Below are positions 31,001-43,266 of a stretch of 64,000 nt of DNA, piece after piece; positions within the stretch are counted from its first letter, which is position 1, and the number at the start of each line of letters is the position of its first letter. Under the pieces are notes generated by a model. That model made no database searches and was not told where the DNA came from. It was given only the letters and a program-made list of their open reading frames with translations. This DNA comes from Medicago truncatula (lineage: Eukaryota; Streptophyta; Magnoliopsida; Fabales; Fabaceae). Location: NCBI RefSeq assembly GCF_003473485.1, contig NC_053042.1, positions 11,552,501 through 11,616,500 of the forward strand, in the 5' to 3' direction. Made by a program: the position numbers and the translations under genes.

Positions 31001-33604
31001 GGGAAACTCTAATAATTTTATTCTTCGATCAATTTGGTCTAATATGGATGTATTGCTGACAATGTACATCTACTTGGTGCCGGTGCACTCATATATCCGG
31101 AGTTGTAACCATTAGATTAGCTAATGACTTGATTGTTTGGAATTTCTGCAAATATTGCCTCCTCCTTGGATTTCTCTTATCCTTTTTTCTCCACTTAGAA
31201 ATTGTTTATTGTCATCTGCTTTCAGGTCCACCTGGTTTTAAAGGAACTCGTGCGGAAGGCAGTTGCAGCAACTGAGGTTAGCAATGCTTTAAGATGTGCT
31301 AAAATACAAGTAAAACATTATAATATCTTGAAATTATCTTGAACTATTTCATTGGATTAGTTTCTTGTTTTAGATCATCTTTTAAGAATAGTTTTCGTAT
31401 TTACTTAGTTATTACCAGATTTGATTCCCTATCCGTTTAGAATTAGGAGTCTTGTATCCCTATAAATATGGGTTAGCACTTAGTATTTTTTTTATCTAGT
31501 CAATCATCAATCATTTTACCGCATAATTATGTTTTAATAATATTTATTCTTTCTCTTCTCCGTATATCTAAGACCCATAACTTCAACAAGTTGATATAAC
31601 TCTTTAAGATAATGCATGCTTCAATTCTGTTTTGCTGGAAGAAAAAAAAAAAATCTGTCTTCCAGTAGAATCTATAACAAAAGTCTAACTCTCACATTGC
31701 TTGAATTTTATAATTTGTAGTCAGGAAAACCAAGCATAGCTTTTCCACTAGGAAGTTTGAAAGAATAGCCAAGAAACGATTAATCTTTTGTCTTGTTAAC
31801 TTGCTTTTCATAAAATGTGGCTTTACATGAATGGAAATTTAACATTACCTTTTTTTTTCTTTCTTTATAGGCAAATGTTAGCAATTAGTGGTTATGTTAG
31901 TGATGTTAATATTATTAGGAGAAACCCGAGTCCCACATCGGATAGACAAGACTCTTGAGAAGAGTTTATAAAGAGGAGGCAATCCTCACCTCACAAGCCG
32001 GTTTTGTGATGATGAGTTAGGCTACAATTTCAACATGGTATCAGAGCTTGTCGAATTCAAGGGCCGCCTACCTATTCACGCACCAAGCCCCAAAGAGTGC
32101 TGGGCGTGAGGGGGGTGTATTAGGAGAAGAGTTTATAAAGAGGAGGCAATCCTCACCTCACAAGCCGGTTTTGTGATGATGAGTTAGGCTCCAATTTCAA
32201 CATGGTATCAGAACTTGTCGAATTCAAGGGCCGCCTACCTATTCACGCACCAAACCCCAAAGAGTGCTGGGCGTGAGGGGGGTACAAGCCGGTTTTGTGA
32301 TGATGAGTTAGGCTCCAATTTCAACAAATATTACCTAGAATGACCCCCTAATTCACTCAAGATTCAGGAAGTCCGAGGTAAAATGAATAATATACTGTTA
32401 TAACTTAATGGCATGCAGGAATTGAAGAGGTTTCCAACACTTAAAAATGAAATAGCCACAGCTGCAAACGATTCTTTAGAAAGATTCCGAGATGAAAGTA
32501 GGAAGACAGTCACCCGGCTAGTTGATATGGAGTCGAGCTATCTAACAGTAGAATTTTTTCGGAAGATTAATCTTGAACAAGATCAACCGAACCAGAACCC
32601 AAATCGGAATACTCCTAATCCCAATATGGAAAACTTCACAGATAATCACCTCAGGAAAATTGGTAAGTAACTTTATAAATCCCTCCTCAGTCCTCACTAC
32701 ATGAAAGACACAATCATTGATAATTCATTTATTTTGAGTTTAAATGTTGTGGCACGGATGTTTGAAATGCTGTTAAAAGTTATTATAATAAGCTACTAGG
32801 GTTTTAGTCTTGAGTGTACGAGCTCGTCTCACCTTTGTTTCTTGTGTACTACTCTCTTATCTATAGATGTGGTCCATGACCTGATATTATGTTGTTCTTC
32901 CTACCTAGTGGTTGTTACTAATACTATTCCTACTTGTTTTGGATTTTAACTCTACAATATTTACAATCTGTAAAAATCGGAAATTCATGATTCTGAGATT
33001 TTCCTTTTTAAAATCTCATTTTTCATTCTTGGTTGTTAAAACATTTTATGATTCTTATTTCAGGATCAAATGTTAATGCCTATATCAACATGATTTGTGA
33101 CACACTTAAAAATTCTATACCAAAGGCTGTTGTTCATTGTCAAGTCAGAGAGGCAAAGAGATCATTGCTTAATCGCTTTTATGTTCAAGTTGGGAGAAAA
33201 GAGGTATGAGTCTGTATCTTTTTATTTAAATATTTTCAATTATATCGATCCAACTTCAACCTTTTGAAATGTGTTCTTGTCATGTGATTTACACTTAAAT
33301 TTAGTGGGATCTGTATATATTTCAACGGAAGATAGTATGTTAAAAGAAAATTAGTGTGTGTGGTTGGAATTTCTCTTATGTGCCTTTAGTATTTACTTTT
33401 ACGCTTTGCGTTTATGAGACTCTCATGCAAATGAGATCTTGGTGGTAAGGTTAAAACAAAAATGTGTGGTGAATGCAGAAAGAGCAACTCGGAAATATGT
33501 TGGATGAAGATCCTGCACTTATGGAAAAGAGATTACAATTAGCTAAAAGGCTTGAATTGTACAAGCAAGCTAGGGATGACATTGATTCAGTGGCTTGGAA
33601 ATAA
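25032..33604 (+). CDS. DRP1C: Dynamin-related protein, DRP1C-like (phragmoplastin family)
   Basis: Sixteen exons in continuous frame: 25032-25163, 25270-25333, 26277-26384, 27317-27418, 28618-28668, 28777-28838, 29154-29244, 29375-29439, 29526-29720, 29834-29953, 30045-30115, 30730-30955, 31226-31276, 32419-32662, 33064-33203 and 33479-33604. The product is 615 aa; DRP1 proteins are about 610-624. GTPase motifs are intact: P-loop GGQSSGKS (42-49), DLPG (143-146), TKLD (212-215). The middle domain and C-terminal GED follow ([31 protein letters not shown] at the end), and there is no PH or proline-rich domain, as expected for DRP1. The start [20 protein letters not shown] and the ending VAWK resemble DRP1C more than DRP1A or DRP1E. 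The family pinches and tubulates membrane at the cell plate and in clathrin-mediated uptake. Introns 2, 4 and 13 host transposons. Confidence 0.95.
25555..25787 (+). mobile_element. LINE 3'-end remnant with TTG tail, DRP1C intron 2
   Basis: One frame reads [10 protein letters not shown] then RRVDMMEDS, and later '[12 protein letters not shown]'. This is the well-known 3' end of plant LINE ORFs. It closes with agtgggataagacttgattg and TTG units ending at about 25785. A stop after EDS and frameshifts make it inactive. Same family as 13415-13460 and 13930-14830. Confidence 0.7.
25789..25985 (+). mobile_element. TRIM/LTR fragment with primer-binding site, DRP1C intron 2
   Basis: An LTR-like segment starts tgttaaaaagtcccaca and ends before tggtatcagagt at 25889. 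That phrase complements the 3' end of initiator tRNA-Met and is the usual plant primer-binding site. It starts immediately after the LINE tail. A second LTR was not found, so it is truncated. Confidence 0.6.
27730..28015. mobile_element. Mutator-type MITE, intron 4 of DRP1C-like gene
   Basis: A 286-bp element that is nearly one long inverted repeat: left gggttaatagtgtttttcgc, right 'ggtgaaaaacactattaaccc'. The arms pair for more than 120 bp. It is flanked by a perfect 9-bp duplication, taacttaat (27721-27729 and 28016-28024). Nine-base duplications are typical of Mutator-like elements. Confidence 0.9.
31395..31600. mobile_element. LTR-like remnant, intron 13 of DRP1C-like gene
   Basis: Carries 'gaattaggagtcttgtatccctataaatatggg', the opposite-sense counterpart of a block at about 14920-14960. 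No coding part. Boundaries approximate. Confidence 0.4.
31913..32326 (+). mobile_element. TRIM retroelement with three LTRs, intron 13 of DRP1C-like gene
   Basis: LTR 1 (31913-32035) is followed by the primer-binding site tggtatcagagc (32036-32047), an ~70-bp spacer and the polypurine tract gtgagggggg. LTR 2 (32116-32202, lacking the first-third segment with catcggatag) comes next, then a second primer site (tggtatcagaac, 32203), a second spacer and polypurine tract, and a stub of LTR 3 ending tttcaaca at 32326. The whole is flanked by the 5-bp duplication aatat (31908-31912 and 32327-32331). There are no genes inside, so it must rely on enzymes from another retroelement. Confidence 0.88.
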
Positions 33605-34580
33605 TATGTTGCAAGTTGCAACAAAGATTGAGTTCAATTTTGTCGATCGAACTGGAAAAATAAAATATAAAGGATTGTTTTACTATGTCTTGTTTTACTA
33701 TTTTTGAATACTGTATATTCCAAAACAAAACTATTTAGTAATGTTAATTTACAGACAATGCTATAGGGAAGAAAACAAACTTGTTTTGATAAATTTACAG
33801 ACCATCTTGGTGGTCAACGGGCATCGAGCGAGCAACAACAGCGATGGAAGATGCCGGGTTACAATAGTGATAGTGAAAGGTAGATGAAGTGACAATAGTA
33901 ATGATACAAACCAACAATAATGAAGAGTGTTTACTAGCGATGATGGTGGTGGAGCATCATAGGAGTCAAAACATATCCATTACGCCGAGTATTTTGGTTG
34001 CATGAGGTGTCCCTCAGATACAAGGTAGAGACTAATTGTCCGAGGTACGGAGATTCACCCAAGAGAACACATCTTTTAACAGGGGTTCTTCCTTAGACAC
34101 TTGCTAACGATCGAATCTTTGACCATATGCTTAAGGGCACAATTTTCTATCAACCATGCCACAATATGATGATCCATTACATCAAGTTTGGTTCAACTTT
34201 TATGTTGCTAAATGACAAGGTCCTAAAATCTCATTGGCTAAATAAAAAGGATTACTAACTATATATGGGAACCTAAATAGTAAATAACATTCCCATTGAA
34301 GGATTTCTTATCAATTATTATAGCTATCAAAATGAAATGAACCACAAAGAAAAGAGTTTGATTTTGACAAATTTTCAATGTCAGAATTTTCTTAGTCAAT
34401 CAATCAGAAATCAGCATAGATGCGATATTTAAAGTTGTTATAATTAAAGTCGAACATTTTTAATGATCTCAAGGTTATATTTGTTTGACAATATAAAATT
34501 TGTTACGGCGACAAAGTATACAAATTAAATCACAGAGAAAAAATTATTGAAAAAAATTTAAGAAGCTAACTACACTGTCT
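33605..34580. other. Intergenic between convergent genes
   Basis: Holds the 3' ends of the DRP1C-like gene (plus) and the small conserved gene (minus). A repeat-like block at about 33960-34160 ('gttgcatgaggtgtccctcagatacaagg', 'catatgcttaagggcac') has a weaker relative near 55970-56030. No gene seen. Confidence 0.5.
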
Positions 34581-35340
34581 TTAGCTAGAAAGAAGATTTG
34601 TCTTGAATTCTTCCCATGGCACATCCTTCTGCAGATACTCTATATTGGCAGGGTCAAAAGGCCCTTTGATTCTATCTATAGACTTTATCACTGCCCTGGC
34701 TGGAAGAATGCTTCTTGTTGGGTCAGGGGAAGTACCATAGCTCAAGGATGAAGAAAACCCCTGTAATAAAATGGTTTGTTACTAAATTTCTTTCAAGAAA
34801 TTTCTTTCTACATCAATTAGCCTACCATTATTTGTAAAACAAAAATTTGGTAAAATCACAAGAATTTTTAATGTACTTCTTGCCTTTTTCTAATCAGAAA
34901 AAAAGTAGATTCATATATTTATAAATAATTTGTTTGTTTTATTGGTTATTGGATAGCAAGACTCTTAAAATCAATTATTGACATATAGATTTCAAACTTA
35001 CCTTGAAGATAAGCACTTCTACTTCATTTTGGTCCACAAGTGCATGAACAATGAGTGCTTCTCCTCTTGCTGATTGACTATAGAATTCCAACTTTGAAAT
35101 TTCCTCATTGTGTCCAGACTCATCATCTCTTTCTTCATCCTCGTCTTGGTATCTAATTTGCCTCCTTGCTCCACACAAAAGGCTTATACCTCTTTGGTTG
35201 CTCAAATCTAAGTCTTTAAAGTCAAAACACAAGCTTACATTGTGAGTTGGAAATTTGACAATTGATAATGGTATAGGTAGCCTAGGCCATGGCATCATTG
35301 TCCATTTGGCCATACCCTTGGGAAGTATAGTAGGATGCAT
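34581..35340 (-). CDS. Conserved plant protein of unknown function, probably plastid-targeted
   Basis: Two exons on the minus strand: 35002-35340 and 34581-34760, joined through a GTAAGT donor and a TTACAG acceptor, 172 aa. The core reads YSQSARGEALIVHALVDQ, then EVEVLIFKGFSSSLSYGT, SPDPTRSILPARAVIKSIDR, IKGPFDPANIEYL and WEEFKTNLLS. I recall this core from plants and cyanobacteria under a domain-of-unknown-function name (possibly DUF7734, from memory). An acidic linker (DEDEERDDESGHNEE) precedes it. The start chosen, ATG at 35340, gives no transit peptide. The frame stays open upstream (QELPYLVPNN), so a further 5' exon is likely (see findings). It is divergent with the response regulator gene. 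Confidence 0.75.
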
Positions 35341-35506
35341 ATTGTTTGGTACTAAATATGGTAGCTCTTGTGTTTTGTCAAATTATTATTACCTTATTTG
35401 CTTAAACAACCAAAGATGGGTGGAATTTGGAAATGTCTTGAAGATAAGGTTGGGATGGTGCTTTGGCAATTATACAAAGGTTGAAGAATGACACTTTTGG
35501 GCTCAT

Positions 35507-36331
35507 AAACAAACTACTTTTTCCATCCCACAATTACAATGAAATTTAACTATTTCATATAAATTTGATAAATTAAAAAGAGAATGGTGATTTTATTATA
35601 TTTATTTATTAATTAAATAATTACTTTAAGTGATGCACATAATATTAACTAGATGATAGATTTAAAAATAATCTATTAAAGCTACATTGAAAATTAAACA
35701 TGACACATTTTTTATTAAAAAAATCAAAGGACTAACGTGACATTAATTCTCTTAAGACACTTTTTTAGTATGAGTAAATATATAATACGAAAAAACATTT
35801 ATCGATTGTTTTCATTCCCCTCACCTTAAAGCGTCCACAATGGAATGGAAGTTGTTTTACTTAAGGAAATATATAGACACACAATATGTTGGTTGATAAT
35901 TGATGTTTTTAAAAAAATTAAGAAAGTTATTTTAAAATAATCTATTTTATTTTATAAAAAAAACTCCATAGAATCTACTTATTTGTACGGCTTGAAGATG
36001 AAGTATGTTTAGTTTCCGTACGATAACCACCAACGAAGAATTAAAAACCTTCACAAAACACACAAGCCGTTAGATCTTAATTGAACGAATGAGATTAAAC
36101 TCTCGAGATTCCCTCATTATCATATCCATTTTGGAATATTTCTTTTCGCACCTTTCTTTTCCTTTTTTGTACTCCCCTTCTCGCTTTAATTCAGATCTTT
36201 CTACTTTCTCCTTCCAAGTTCAAATCAAACTCTCTTTGATTTAATAGCTTCATATTTTCTCCACAGTTTCTTCTTCAGCTACCTCTCTCACTCTCTCATA
36301 TTACATAATTGCCCCTACGGAAGAAGCAGCT
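35507..36331. promoter_or_regulatory. Shared upstream region between divergent genes, and response-regulator 5' leader
   Basis: About 0.8 kb of AT-rich DNA. The part from about 36150 to 36330 is pyrimidine-rich (ctttcttttccttttttg, cttcttcagctacctctctc), as plant 5' leaders often are, and leads into the ATG at 36332. No confident TATA box. Confidence 0.4.
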
Positions 36332-39300
36332 ATGCCTGCGTCGTTGCAGAGCTCCGGTGAGTTTCCGGCTGGGTTAAGGGTTCTTGTTGTTGATGATGAC
36401 GTCACTACGTTGAAGATAATTGAACAAATGTCTCTTCGCTGTCATTATCAAGGTTAGTTTTTTCATTTCTCCAAATAATTTCGCTGAGTTAGTATTGTTA
36501 AGTCAAATATGTGTTCTTTTTACACAAATAATTTACATGGTTAATTCAATTCAACAGATGGTTAATGAATATACCAAAGTGTTGCAACTCATTGATCATT
36601 CATTGCACATAAATAATTAACCATGATTTTAAACTTCATTTACCACCACTTTGGTGTTCAAATGTAGATGATATTCATTATCCAATGATTCAGTTCAAAA
36701 AAACTTTAAAATTGTGGTTAATTGTATTTAGTGAATGATTAATGAGTTGCGACACATTTAATATTCATTAGTCATCTATATTGTTGTCAAATTGTTGGAA
36801 ATTCTACCTTTATTGCGGTCCATCTTCATTGCAGCATCCAACACCTTATTGTGTTGGCTTTAGTCTCACATCGGATAGATAGGAGTCTTGATAAAAGTTT
36901 ATAAAGACGAGACACGCCTCACCTTAAAAGCAGTTTTCTAAGGATGAGTTATGCTCAACTCAAATTTCAAGACGAATTTTTATGGCAAATTGGGTCAAAA
37001 TATCATTTCTCTTTCAAATAGAGCTATGTTGCCGAAGCATTTATACCCGTGGTTGTCAAATTCACGAGTCAACTGTAAACTAGGAGGCCAAAACGAGTTG
37101 AGTCGGTCATACTAAGATAGACTGTTCATTTTGTTGCTGTTTGTATGAATGCTCTGTTTTTGTTTCACTCTTTTTTTTTTTTTTGTCTAAGGCGAGTGCT
37201 TAATGTTTCTGTTATCTCTATTCTCCAAAACTAGCATTGTTTTTAATGTTTTTTTTATTGCTCGTGTCCCTTGTGTGTCTCAAAAAAATGTCCCTTTGTA
37301 TTGTTACAGTTTGAAATTGAAAATTTTATATTAATTGGTGTCCTAATATATATGTGTCATTTTAAAGTCATTTTTTATTTTCCATGGACTCTTACAATCT
37401 GCGAGTGGAGTCTACGAACCCTACACGACTCTATGTAGACTTGCCAGTTTGACAACCTTATCTATGTCGATGAAGACTAGACGGTGAATTAACTTTTACC
37501 GTGAAAGTTTATTTATGAAGTTGAAACTTGAAACATTACACTAATAAAAGGAAACATCGGCATTAAGTGCTAATAGGAAAGAAGGAAAAGCTATATCAAC
37601 ATGAGTACATATAAAGAAACAAGCGAAGTTTTACATGAAGCTGGTGAGGAAGAATGTGAAAGTGTCAACGATAGTGTTGATTCGCTTAGTGAAATGGGCT
37701 ATGTTGAAGTCAAAGTTCACTTTTGGATTGATGTCTTGGGAATTTTTTAGTTACTATAGTATAGTTGTTGACATGCACGTTGAAGGCAAGGACAACTGCC
37801 ATATATGTGACATGATGACAGATAGGTAGTTACAATGTAACGGCATCTATAAATAAGAGTTTTTATGGTGAAGAACAAGTTAATAACTTGAAATCTGAAG
37901 TCTAACTCCGAAACTGGAAATGGATTAGTGCTCTTAGAGATCAAGTACACCATCATTTGTCGACTTCCTGTATTTTTGCTTTAAATCAAGTTAAATATTC
38001 AAAGTCCTTTTATCATCTTTATTTGTTCTGATTGTTTTATGCTATTGCCTTTACCGCTGCTTTCCATTGCCACTTTCTCATTTGCATCATTCAATTTTTT
38101 CTTTCAAATTATTACTAAACCTTACTTGGCGCAACGGTAAAGTGGCTGTCATGTGACTGAAATGTCACGGGTTCAAGTCCTAGAAACAACCTCTTGTGTA
38201 AAAACAGGGTAAGGCTGCGTATAATACACCAAATGGTGGGACCCCTTCCTGGACCCTGCGTATGCGGGAGCTTTGTGAACAGGGCTTCCCTTTTTTATTA
38301 CTAAACCTTACTTCAAACGTGCATTCTTAAATATATTTACTTACTCAACCATCCCAATTCAAGTGCCATTTGCTTTTATGTCTTTAGTTTCCTTGCAATT
38401 ATCTTCTTTTCCATTTACATTTCATTCAACTTATCTTTCTGCAATTTAAAATCTTTCCTTTACTCTTGGTGTCATTTAACAGTTTTCACTCTCATTTAAA
38501 GTCTTTTCTTTTCTTTTTATGAATTTTCCTTCATTCTTTTGTTCTATGTTCTGTGCATGTTTACACATTGGTCTTTACTCTTAACAACTGTTTGCGTTTT
38601 TTGAATTCGATGTTTAATATCTATGTCCTCAACAGAATATCAATCAATTAAGAATGGTGTTCAAATTGTTTTTTAAATCCATCATTTATGAATTAGATTT
38701 ACCTTATAACTCGTTAAACTTCACCATTTACTGATTAAATAATTATTTGTTGTTGGATTTGGTATGTGTCTCATTAAACCGAAATAACGGTACACAACTC
38801 AATGCTTGTTTTTGAAGATAACCATACTTGACTTAGGAGGAGGGTTAAAAGGAGGGTTTTTATTTCAAGTAAGTTTATAAATTCTACTTTTTATGACAAA
38901 GGAAAAAAAAATTAATTTGTAGGAAGTTTAATGTTTATTCATTTATTTATTTGAAGGGTTAAATATTTTTTTCTTTGCCTTTATACATTGTGGTAAATTT
39001 CTATTTTGGTTCCTATTAAAATTTAGGGTTCCTTAGGTGGACACGATATGACATCGATAAATCGAATAAGAGAGTTGAATAACAGGAGGATCAAATATGA
39101 ACACAATATATGTAATATGCACAACATAATCCACCAAATAGTATATGTTACCCAATCTTATGTTAGAGGCAGATTAGATAATGACATGATGTAAATTATA
39201 ATTATACAATAAAATCACCCTTATGTTAAGTATTGGTAGGGCGTGATCAGTTGTGGAGGTTTTAGATTTTTGAGAAATGATATCTGTACAACCAATTTGT

Positions 39301-42300
39301 GACAACTTTCTCTGCCATACTCACATTATGTTTTTACTTTCTCTCTCTATTGTTTTGGTTTTCGTGCTAATATCTACTTTTCTTTGTAAATCTATGGTTG
39401 TCCCATAAGTTGTCAAGCAAATGGATGTTCAAATAACACACCTCTAGATTTTTATATTTAGCCCAACTCATCCTTACAAAACCGGCTTGTAAGGTGAAGG
39501 ATGCCCCCCTAGATTATTTCAGTCATTATCTCTATTCTATGCGAGACTTGAGCTTTTCCAATAGGTGTTGACAGCTACAAACTGTGTGGGGTGGTAGAAG
39601 TAATGTTTGGAAATGTCAAGTTTGCAATGGAGGTTGATTTTGAATATCTGTGGTGGCGGAGGGTCCTAAGTGGCAATTAGAATGGTGGAGGGTGCAGAGC
39701 AGCAGTTGCAAAGGATGCTAGGTGGTGATGACAATTATAGAGGGTATTGAGCAATGATAGTGGAAGGTGTCAGGCGGAGGTGATCTGAGAGGGTGATAGG
39801 TGGCATATGTCGTCGTGGGGGGAGGGAGGGTAAAGGAAGAAAGCGTGGGTCATAGGTAAGGGTGAAAAAGGGAAAAACTCTACACTATTATGTTTATTTC
39901 TAATTTAATTTAATGGCATTAAATTTGCAATTGACTTCCATAGATATGGTAGACCTAGTTCGTGTACGGGATGGGTTCCTGTAAATTCGAATAATATATT
40001 TTCTTCTTAATTTGTAATATATTTTTATTTTCATTTATCCTGCAGTCACTACATGCTCTGAGGCTACTGTTGCTTTGAAAATTCTGCGGGAAAGGAAAGG
40101 CTGTTTTGATGTTGTGCTGAGTGATGTTCATATGCCAGACATGGATGGCTATAAACTCCTTGAACATGTTGGGTTGGAAATGGACCTTCCTGTTATTAGT
40201 AAGAACTGGTTTCCTGTTCTTGTTCGTTGAATTAATTTAGTGTACTTGTAATACTTAATACTGAAAACTGGTTATGTTCTGCACGGTGCAGTGATGTCTG
40301 TTGATGATAGGACAAGTACTGTCATGAAGGGAATTAGACACGGGGCTTGTGATTTTTTTATTAAGCCTGTACGGATGGAAGAACTAAGGAATATATGGCA
40401 GCATGTTGCTAGGAAAATTTTGAATGAAAATAAGGAACATGATAATTCTGGCAGCATAGAAGATAATGATCGCAATACACAGGGGAATGATGATAATGAC
40501 AACACTTCTTCTGTTGCTGGTGCAACAAAAGGAATAGTAAAAGAACAAAAAAAGAGGAGCAATTTAAAAGATGAAGATGTTGAGTTGGAGAATGATGATC
40601 CATCTGCATCTAAGAAGCCTCGTGTAGTGTGGTCAGTAGAACTGCATCAACAATTTGTCAGTGCTGTAAATCAACTAGGACTTGACAGTAAGATTTCCAA
40701 CTTTTTTTTCTTTCTATTTCTTTTGCTTTTGCATTCAACGACGAAGACTTCTTTGGATTTAATAATCATAAAGCGTTTTAAGCATTTATTGCTTATCATT
40801 TATTTGTTATCCTTGTATTTCAGAGGCCGTGCCAAAGAGAATACTTGAAATGATGAATGTCCCTGGTCTGACAAGAGAAAATGTTGCAAGTCATTTACAG
40901 GTATTAGTCCAATTTGTGAAGTCATTGCTTACAATCTTCCTTGAGAACCATTTGCATTATTTGATGTACAATAGTTGAACATGTAACTGACCTAAAGTTT
41001 ATGCTATTAGTCTCTTTTTTCTTCTTCAATTTTCATATCTTATTATGTGCTATATTTCATGTTTGGCCTTCAGGCTACCTTTCTTTTATGAAATGCTAGA
41101 TGTACGGATTTCTACTGCCTTGATGGGAATTTCATACGTTGTCTTGACTTTTTTGTTGCAATTGTTGAATCTTCTGGGTATAAATGAACACTGCATAGAC
41201 TTGGGCCTGATTTGACTGGTAGAAATCACATCAATCTGTTGTTAGGCTAGTTTTTGTATCTGTTTATATCCTATCATACATGCTACCACCTTAGTAGCTC
41301 TTGTAAAGAGCCTGTGTCAAAACTATCAGTACAACATGGAGTTGCTGTGTTTTGTCACTCCTTGATAGGATATTCACCAAAAAGAATCTATTTGCATGAT
41401 TAGTCGTTCGTAATATTGATGTGTCAACAAGAGTATATTATCTATGAATGTTTTGTATGTCACAGAGAGGGTCTACAAGCTCAAAGTTGTTATGATAAAA
41501 GGCAATGAGCATTGATGAAAATGAAGAAGTTTAATTGTATCTTTTTATTATTCCCATTTTGGAGGGGGAGGTTAAAACTAATGCTGTTGGGGTTTCACAG
41601 TGGTGTTGTTTTGGGTTTTAAATATTAGGAAGAAATAATATGTTGAAAATTGATTCCAGTTGAGATGAGAATCTCTATTGGGTCATGCGGAAGGACAGCC
41701 TAAAAAATCATTACAGAACGTTAATACTATCATTGATTTGACTCAAGTTGTCCTATACTAATTTAAATACTATGTTATAAATATACGACATTGGTAAAGG
41801 TAATAATATCCTGGAATGAGACTAGTGATGTATGAGAAAGGTTAGGTTGATCAAGAATAATGACATGAACCCAAGTGATAGAATGAACTACTTTCTTATT
41901 AAAAATAATTAGATGTTAAGATTAAAAGAACAAAGATATGTGGTAATGAATATAGTCTGTTATTTAGTGATATATGCCGTTATATATGTATGTTTTCGAA
42001 CGGGTGAGAAATATTATCTGCTCATATTTAAGTTTTTGATATTTTTGCAAACCGAGTCACTAGATTGTAGATAAATGAACTTGTGTTTTGCAGTGCTTTA
42101 CTGTGGTTAACATTACCATTTTGAATTGGCAGAAATTTAGGCTTTATTTGAAGAGGTTAAGTGTAGTGGCACATCAACAGAATGGGATGTTAAACACAGT
42201 TCATGGGACTATAGAATCCAAGCTGGCTGCTACTGGAAGATATGACATACAGGCTTTGGCTGGTTCTGGCCATGTTTCCCCTGAAACACTTGCAGCTCTT

Positions 42301-43266
42301 CAGGCGGAGCTCTTAGGTCACCCGGCAACTAACATAATGCCTACAGTGGACCGGACTGCACTAATGCATGCATCTGTACAGGGGACAAAACATTCTCTTG
42401 CTGATGATCATGCTGTAGCATGTGGTCAGCCTCTTGTAAAATATCCTTCCAACATTGTCAATAATTTCCCTCAATCCATCTTAAAAGTAGATGATTCATC
42501 ATCAATATATGGAGCATGGCCGCCATCTAGTACACTCGGGTCAGTCTCAAGTGGAAGGTTAGGCGTTCAGAATAATAACACGCTGGTTGATATATTGCAG
42601 CACCAACAACAGCACCAGCATCAGCAAAAACAACAGCAGTCTCAGATACATGATCAAAATCGATCAATCAATGTTCAACCATCTTGCTTGGTGGTTCCTG
42701 CTCAATCTTCTAATACCTTCCAGGCAGTAAATAGTGTTGCTTCTGTCAACAAGGATTGCAGTTTTAGCAGAAATGCCATTATTGATTATAGTCAATCATC
42801 ACAAAAATCAAGTAATTCATCGAGTTCATCTCAATATCCTGGCGGAGAAACCAGAGCTACCTCCATTTCTCCTCAAATATCCTCTTTTTCAGTAGGATCC
42901 AGAAATAACAATATTCAGCAGATTCAAAACTCAACTTTAACATTTGGTGCTGCTAGACCTTTGCCTGGCCTTCTCCCCTTGACACTTAGACAAGTTCCAT
43001 ATGATATTAAATCCAGCGATTCACTTGATGAAGTATGTCTTAGGAATCTAGGATTTGTTGGAAAAGGCACCTGCATACCAAGTTTTGAAAATAAAATCCA
43101 ATCATCTGCAAATGATTTTAGTCAAATGAAAGTATTCATGGCTAGCAATGGTAACACAGTGAAGGAGGAATTAGAGGAGGAACCAAGTCTTATCAGATAT
43201 CCAAATGCGAGCCAGCCAGTTCTTCAGAATTATCCATCTCATGATCATTCAAGTGCATTCACTTAA
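36332..43266 (+). CDS. Type-B response regulator (ARR1/ARR10/ARR12-like transcription factor)
   Basis: Exons 36332-36452, 40046-40198, 40292-40687, 40824-40900 and 42133-43266 give 626 aa. The receiver domain has the acidic pocket VLVVDDD (17-23), phosphoacceptor Asp67 in [11 protein letters not shown], and conserved Lys116 in [15 protein letters not shown]. An acidic linker and a basic stretch (KEQKKRS) precede the GARP/Myb DNA-binding domain, residues 199-257 ([15 protein letters not shown] to [16 protein letters not shown]). The long C-terminal half is Gln/Ser/Asn-rich ([15 protein letters not shown]) and fits a transactivation domain. In this family, His-to-Asp phosphorelay from cytokinin receptors activates binding to cytokinin-response promoters in the nucleus. 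Intron 1 is 3.6 kb and splits the receiver after LRCHYQ; it carries a SINE and LTR fragments. Confidence 0.95.
36850..36980 (+). mobile_element. Solo TRIM-type LTR, response-regulator intron 1
   Basis: Begins tgttggctttagtctcaca, then 'catcggatagataggagtcttgataaaagtttataaag' and 'ggatgagttatgctcaa', ending ...aatttca. A diverged relative of the LTR at 31913-32035. No internal domain attached. Confidence 0.65.
38128..38294 (+). mobile_element. Au SINE, response-regulator intron 1
   Basis: The tRNA-like head carries a box B (acgggttcaagtcctaga). The body has the typical Au SINE phrases acagggtaaggctgcgtata, 'ccccttcctggaccctgcgtatgcgggagctt' and gtgaacagggcttccc, ending in a T run. A perfect 19-bp target duplication, ttattactaaaccttactt, flanks it (38109-38127 and 38295-38313). 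Au SINE membership is from memory of the family consensus. Confidence 0.92.
39455..39570 (-). mobile_element. TRIM-type LTR fragment, reverse orientation
   Basis: 'agcccaactcatccttacaaaaccggcttgtaaggtgaagga' is the reverse complement of the 'cctcacctcacaagccggttttgt...gatgagttaggc' part of the TRIM LTR at 31913-32035. Within response-regulator intron 1. Confidence 0.65.

Noticed and set aside
40272-40609. Minus-strand ORFs over response-regulator exon 3
   Set aside because: Antisense to the receiver/linker exon; no family resemblance.
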